From: a virus
DNA length: 24,387 nucleotides
IMG/VR virus record: IMGVR_UViG_3300043331_001088
Coordinates: 1-24,387 of that record
Direction: 5' to 3' (one strand)
Shown here one piece after another: positions 21,801 to 24,387 of the stretch (position 1 is its first letter; the number at the start of each line of letters is the position of its first letter). Under the pieces are notes generated by a model. It saw only the letters and a list, made by a program, of their open reading frames with translations. It made no database searches and was not told where the DNA came from. Position numbers and translations under genes: made by a program.

Positions 21801-22212
21801 CGGAATTCGCCGCCGCGTACGCAATGCCGCTCGGTCCGCAATTCGTGCACGCCTGCAAGCAAGGCGCAGCGCTTGAAGACCACAGCGTCTTACTGCTGTC
21901 GGAAGTCTGGGGAATGAGATAGATGCGCTTACCGGGATCCAGGTTGTACAGGACGCAAAACGTGCGGTTGCCGCCTTGCGTGGTCTCGGCCACAAGTCGC
22001 GTGCTCATCCGCGCGAGCGACGCCGGCGAGTCCTCGTTCACGCCCACGCCGTAATCCCAGATGCAACGATCGCCGTCGTTGCCGATCACGGGTGTGATAT
22101 TCCCATGGATCGCCAAGCCGCGATCGAGCTTCTCGGCCACGAACACATCAAATGGCGTGCCCTGACCGGAGAGAGGAAGCGCGCAAAGAACGAGTAGAAC
22201 AAACTTCTTCAT
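18850..22212 (-). CDS. Exported beta-helix protein with Fn3-like C-terminus
   Basis: An 1120-residue protein from the ATG at 22212, which overlaps the previous stop as ATGA; the open frame upstream is not protein-like. MKKFVLLVLCALPLSGQGT is a good signal peptide. Residues 315-400 and 428-502 are two related beta modules (MTITGINEGTDVVTVSSIPA and MTITGVPATNQVTVSGTTSE), of the kind found in phage and bacterial fibres. About 515-1010 reads as a right-handed beta-helix, as in pectate-lyase-like tailspikes (DVAYNVLRDGNSGFYFAASS, VDLTVEENTDG, GLRVRNNIIGAPGG). About 1020-1120 is a Cys-containing Fn3-like domain. Many cysteines fit an exported, disulfide-bonded protein. Polysaccharide binding or cleavage is possible; catalytic residues were not identified. 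Confidence 0.75.
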   Translation of the reverse strand: MKKFVLLVLCALPLSGQGTPFDVFVAEKLDRGLAIHGNITPVIGNDGDRCIWDYGVGVNEDSPASLARMSTRLVAETTQGGNRTFCVLYNLDPGKRIYLIPQTSDSSKTLWSSSAAPCLQACTNCGPSGIAYAAANSGFNCDGAGEFPYVVMNALDSDPTPDPPVHAGLRAAGAITGGGGHSYSIANDCSTLASQKAAAEADAGDGDTVELVGPAGIDCPVSNFTMPVIANDGFVNVRSNAPDVVLPPAGNPIDETYRDKLFGLTWSTFLPTSADGNGNLRFAYAPAAGARGYSFTGVYIGPPKLDDPVLAPVQMTITGINEGTDVVTVSSIPAAVVNGNAVIVNLEGTGVRGANGTFLLCNKSGNTFQLRTGATGCTGTVANLVGTYDGSGGTVTRIAAHEIESWQDAGDGTQGLTITDHGLPNFPTMTITGVPATNQVTVSGTTSEYQLGNGQMVMIEGNSGTNCNDVVWKGAVSGNTVTLSHPTQTPNCTPSTLGTIRRIKSVMIYKTNKDELGDHEPRSHPYSAVDANNIKLLGVPAVAGASGGYLFLDMRGWGATFAVNSSDGDPAAARRGDFLVDRSYLGKCFPWMGSAGAFNASYRVTVANSILEQCDIEIRPVVSDVIEAPFTQDAYIEWRRVEDFQLLNTRIFPKPVMFADDATFFTADRASMDDVSIKKSTFWWRDEYVGSHPARGIYFNPNPYLIEVKNGGNRWLIEGLQMKGWWSAFAAAQSALEMTLQGARGTAGTHPGVAPKNVDVAYNVLRDGNSGFYFAASSRPADRLLLVTQKIRVRGNLRVGTDTMVYTDDPGDNNGFFFGMNRGVVDLTVEENTDGPHRARLARFWDFPGAEASSGLRVRNNIIGAPGGGNTNQMGFQSTAPANELPARPATSGGLAAFEEASRTGSDDHVDPLLDLGGNFILPMITNSPFSDFSTKAASAAAGDNHCQSSLSALANFTGLSAPDWTYIGNANNPCDQSTNQRLALTFGTEYRPLSPTYDGSGAPIDTIEEKIGRVGPVAATGNANSFTLSFRSFQTAECYVDYAECVGGTCYDVDNWRATWAIANAANITRGQTANGATRDKTFTASGLSQVTEYAYKIWCGTADNQGTGKIGVAKTAGT

Positions 22213-22592
22213 GGGGTTAGCATCGGCGCGCCAAGCTCGCAAGCGTCGCCATCCTGGCGCGCGGCTCCTGTCACTTCGTGCGGGTCGGACACCCCGCCCG
22301 CATCGTTGCCGCCCACAGCCGGCGCCGAAGCCCAGTAAATCTCGGTGAGCAGCGGGCAATCGGTCGTGAACTCGCCGGCGGCCGCTTCGGCCACCGCGCC
22401 TTCGCCAATGAAAATGTTCACCACAACGGCATGCCGCCCGCCTTGCGTCGTGATGCGCACAGCGGGACCCTGGGGTGCGAAAGCCATCTGCAAGCGCGCG
22501 AGGCGCGACATGGGCGCGATCGGAAGTTCGAGCGGGACAGCCGCGAGACAAGCAGTGGCTGAGATCAATAGACAAGCGATCAGGCGCGTCAT
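22209..22592 (-). CDS. Small exported protein, function unknown
   Basis: A 127-residue protein with a clear signal peptide, MTRLIACLLISATACLAAVP, probably cleaved after A-A or processed at the Cys as a lipoprotein-like site. The mature part contains VRITTQGGRHAVVVNIFIGE and only two cysteines beyond the signal. No family recognised. It lies three bases after the LamG gene and overlaps the beta-helix gene as ATGA, so the three exported proteins appear to be co-translated, possibly as parts of one complex. Confidence 0.65.
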   Translation of the reverse strand: MTRLIACLLISATACLAAVPLELPIAPMSRLARLQMAFAPQGPAVRITTQGGRHAVVVNIFIGEGAVAEAAAGEFTTDCPLLTEIYWASAPAVGGNDAGGVSDPHEVTGAARQDGDACELGAPMLTP

Positions 22593-22595
22593 TCG

Positions 22596-23426
22596 CTATC
22601 CCCTGCCGGCCCCGAAAATCTCCGCAAAACATGAAGCGGCCACGACGACGTTGTAAATGCGCGTGTCGTCGATCAGTCCGGCGAACTCGTTAGCGAGATT
22701 CGTGGAAGCCAGCGCCACCAGGTACGCGCCATCGCTACGCATCGTCCCGCCCGCCGAGGAAACCAGCGTTGTCGTCACCGGCTGTCCGTCGATGTAAATC
22801 TGAATCGTGTCGCACGACATGTCGCCGCAACCGGTCGCGGAAAATCCAACGTGCGTATATGTTGACAAGCCGACGTGCGAATCCCAAGAGTCATCGGGGG
22901 AGGTCCATGTCGCAAGTCCATTCGAGGTATTTTCAAGTTGCACGCGGACCGCGCCAGGCGTATCGATTGTGGTCTGGAGCCGCCAGCTCCAATCACTGGC
23001 TCCTGAAGCCGTCTTGCCCATGATGACCATGGTGGCCGCACCATAGGCATCCTGCCGCACCCACGCCATGACGCTGATCGCCGTCTCAGCGAGCGTATCC
23101 GCATCACTTCCGAACGTCGCCTGATCATCTGTGCCGTCGAAGTCGAGGGCGTAATTGCCGCTCGATGCCGGGTCTTCCACTCGGGCAGTCTGGCCGGCCA
23201 AAGTACCCGTGCCGCTGGTCGCGCCTTCCCAGGTCTGCGTACCGGAAGAAATCACGGTGTGGTGAACCAGATTCGCGGCCGGCGGGCAGCCGGTGATGCC
23301 CGAGCCGGAATCCGTTCGTCCCTTGCTCGCGATGATGAGTTCCTGGGCGAACAACGGCGGATGCGCAAGCCACGCAGCAAGCCACGCAACGACTAGCGCC
23401 CTGAGCAGATATGCTTTCACGGTCAT
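22596..23426 (-). CDS. Exported LamG / concanavalin A-like protein
   Basis: A 276-residue protein from the ATG at 23426, overlapping the upstream stop as ATGA and preceded by GAGG. MTVKAYLLRALVVAWLAAWL then AHPPLFAQE is a signal peptide. The remainder is a LamG-type jelly roll: YALDFDGTDDQATFGSDADT, ISVMAWVRQD, VQLENTSNGLATW, IQIYIDGQPV and the closing GLIDDTRIYNVVV. LamG domains bind sugars or proteins. The hub at 7101-9479 carries another LamG domain, but this one is free-standing and exported. An early CPPAANLVHH segment separates the signal from the lectin fold. A role in adsorption, coating the cell or blocking superinfection is inference. Confidence 0.78.
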   Translation of the reverse strand: MTVKAYLLRALVVAWLAAWLAHPPLFAQELIIASKGRTDSGSGITGCPPAANLVHHTVISSGTQTWEGATSGTGTLAGQTARVEDPASSGNYALDFDGTDDQATFGSDADTLAETAISVMAWVRQDAYGAATMVIMGKTASGASDWSWRLQTTIDTPGAVRVQLENTSNGLATWTSPDDSWDSHVGLSTYTHVGFSATGCGDMSCDTIQIYIDGQPVTTTLVSSAGGTMRSDGAYLVALASTNLANEFAGLIDDTRIYNVVVAASCFAEIFGAGRG

Positions 23427-24387
23427 GGCGCGAACCTCATGATGAGTTGCCCGCCCTTGCCGTCGCTCGCGGTGTCCACATCCGCGCACCAGCGGTCACT
23501 CGCCAGCGCGTCGTCGTTCGACGCGTTAATTAGCCCGTTGCAGCCGCTCGCCGCGTTGTCGTCCGAGTGAAACTCGTTCTGCTGAACGTTGCAGCCCCCG
23601 GTCAGCACGTCTACGGTTCCCTCCGCGGTGGCCGAGCTAAGGCGTTTCCGGCTGACCATGACGGTGACGCCGCTTGCGCCCGTATCGGCGGCGTCCAAGC
23701 GTAGCTCGACGTGACTGAGCAGCATCGGCGCGACAGAAGAGCACCAGATTGGATTCGTCGAGCAATCATCGGGCCCGGGGATTGTGAAGCATGCCTGCTG
23801 ATCGCCCGTCGTGATCGTCACGCCAGGCGCAAACAGCGGCAGAACGACCTCGCGCGTTCGCAAATTGTAAGTGCAGGGCGTGCCGTTGGGCGCGATGCAA
23901 AGTTCCGTACCTTCGATCTTGCCGCTCTCGTAGACGACCTGGCGGATGCGGAACGTATTCGTCGCGGGACACTCGCCATAGACCCGGTCGCCATCCTGGG
24001 TCATGACGATATCGCGGCCGGTCGGGTTCGCCACGCCCGCGAAGCTGATCGTCACGACTTCGGATTCCGATTCGGGCTGGATGACGAACGTGTTTCCCGC
24101 AGTGCAGGTCCCGCCGCCGTCCCAGGTGTCGGTCGCAGCGTTGCTGAACGTGCCGAGCGAGATTACGCCGCCGCCAGCCGGCAGGGCGAGATCGCCGTTC
24201 GTGTCGAGCGAGACCGCCTGCGCGCTCCCAGCCAGGACGGGGTATTGCGGGTGCGGATTGCCAACGCCGAGATTGGCGAGGATGTTGTGATCGATTCCGT
24301 TGAGCCCGTCGAGGTTTGACGCATCCAGCGGATCGGCGCCGCCCGTCTCATAGCGCGATGCCGGCGCGAAGCCGAGATCGTCCGGGA
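23423..24387 (-). CDS. Fibre-like protein, N-terminus outside window
   Basis: The reading frame stays open to the right edge, so the gene is partial; 320 codons and the stop are visible. Near the edge, NLDGLNGIDHNILANLGVGN followed by PHPQYP matches the H-N-x-L-x-x-L and H-P-Q-Y signature common in tail-fibre stems, usually preceding a receptor-binding part. The rest is beta-rich with several cysteines (CTAGNTFVIQP, SRKRLSSATAEGTVDVLTGG, MRFAP at the end). Stop overlaps the LamG start. Whether it has a signal peptide like its three downstream neighbours cannot be seen. Confidence 0.7.
   Translation of the reverse strand, partial: PDDLGFAPASRYETGGADPLDASNLDGLNGIDHNILANLGVGNPHPQYPVLAGSAQAVSLDTNGDLALPAGGGVISLGTFSNAATDTWDGGGTCTAGNTFVIQPESESEVVTISFAGVANPTGRDIVMTQDGDRVYGECPATNTFRIRQVVYESGKIEGTELCIAPNGTPCTYNLRTREVVLPLFAPGVTITTGDQQACFTIPGPDDCSTNPIWCSSVAPMLLSHVELRLDAADTGASGVTVMVSRKRLSSATAEGTVDVLTGGCNVQQNEFHSDDNAASGCNGLINASNDDALASDRWCADVDTASDGKGGQLIMRFAP

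Noticed and set aside
22213-22632. Long N-terminal extension of the 1120-residue protein to 22632
   Set aside because: The added 140 residues are Arg/Cys/His-rich and overlap the small exported protein gene; the ATG at 22212 gives a clean signal peptide and an ATGA overlap.
23711-24319. 202-codon plus-strand frame near the right edge
   Set aside because: Antisense to the fibre-like gene, whose frame carries the HPQY signature and is open to the edge.
1-24387. tRNA genes, insertion sequences, integrase or attachment sites
   Set aside because: None was seen: no transposase or integrase-like frame and no recognisable cloverleaf or flanking repeats.

Overview
The window looks like the late (morphogenesis) region of a tailed, siphovirus-like double-stranded DNA phage or prophage, GC-rich throughout, with Shine-Dalgarno-led genes packed head to tail on the minus strand. 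A Gram-negative, probably proteobacterial host is the best guess from GC content, classical signal peptides and a good sigma-70 promoter, but no host gene, integrase, attachment site, tRNA or rRNA is visible. Both ends are cut inside genes. Many neighbouring genes overlap as ATGA, GTGA or TGATG, so most of the strand appears to be translationally coupled. All genes but one are read right to left.

Right to left: (1) 24387-18850 holds an incomplete fibre-like protein and three proteins with apparent Sec signal peptides: a LamG lectin-like protein, a small unknown, and a 1120-residue beta-helix protein. (2) 18849-16861 is a standard head-tail joining set: gp6/phiE125 gp8-like connector, SPP1 gp16-like adaptor, a small unknown, HK97 gp10-like protein and a DUF3168-like tail completion protein. 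(3) A hairpin terminator precedes the major tail tube protein, followed by the tail assembly chaperone pair G/GT (predicted -1 frameshift), the 861-residue tape measure and a Dit-like distal tail protein. (4) 12003-5531 is the tail tip: a Gly/Ala repeat protein, two paralogous short tail-fibre-family proteins, a BppU-like protein, a hub-like protein fused to a C-terminal LamG domain, a protein made of two copies of one domain, and a small unknown.

(5) 5488-3715 contains an unknown protein, then a chain of small membrane or exported proteins ending in an XhlA-like one, which resembles a holin-type lysis cassette. (6) Around 3711-3349 lies the only likely plus-strand gene and a strong leftward promoter with repeated operator-like half-sites. 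(7) 3348-1 is a second leftward operon: a ribbon-helix-helix regulator, an HTH regulator whose first third overlies a set of striking inverted repeats, small proteins including zinc-binding candidates, a membrane-anchored collagen-like protein, a lytic transglycosylase endolysin, and the start of a PD-(D/E)XK-type nuclease.

The least expected aspects are the number of phage-encoded exported proteins (three in one block where only connector genes would be expected), the GGGTAYGG inverted-repeat cluster at 2982-3110, and the 20-residue repeat protein next to the tail tip. Functions below are inferred from recognisable sequence patterns read by eye; no database search was run.
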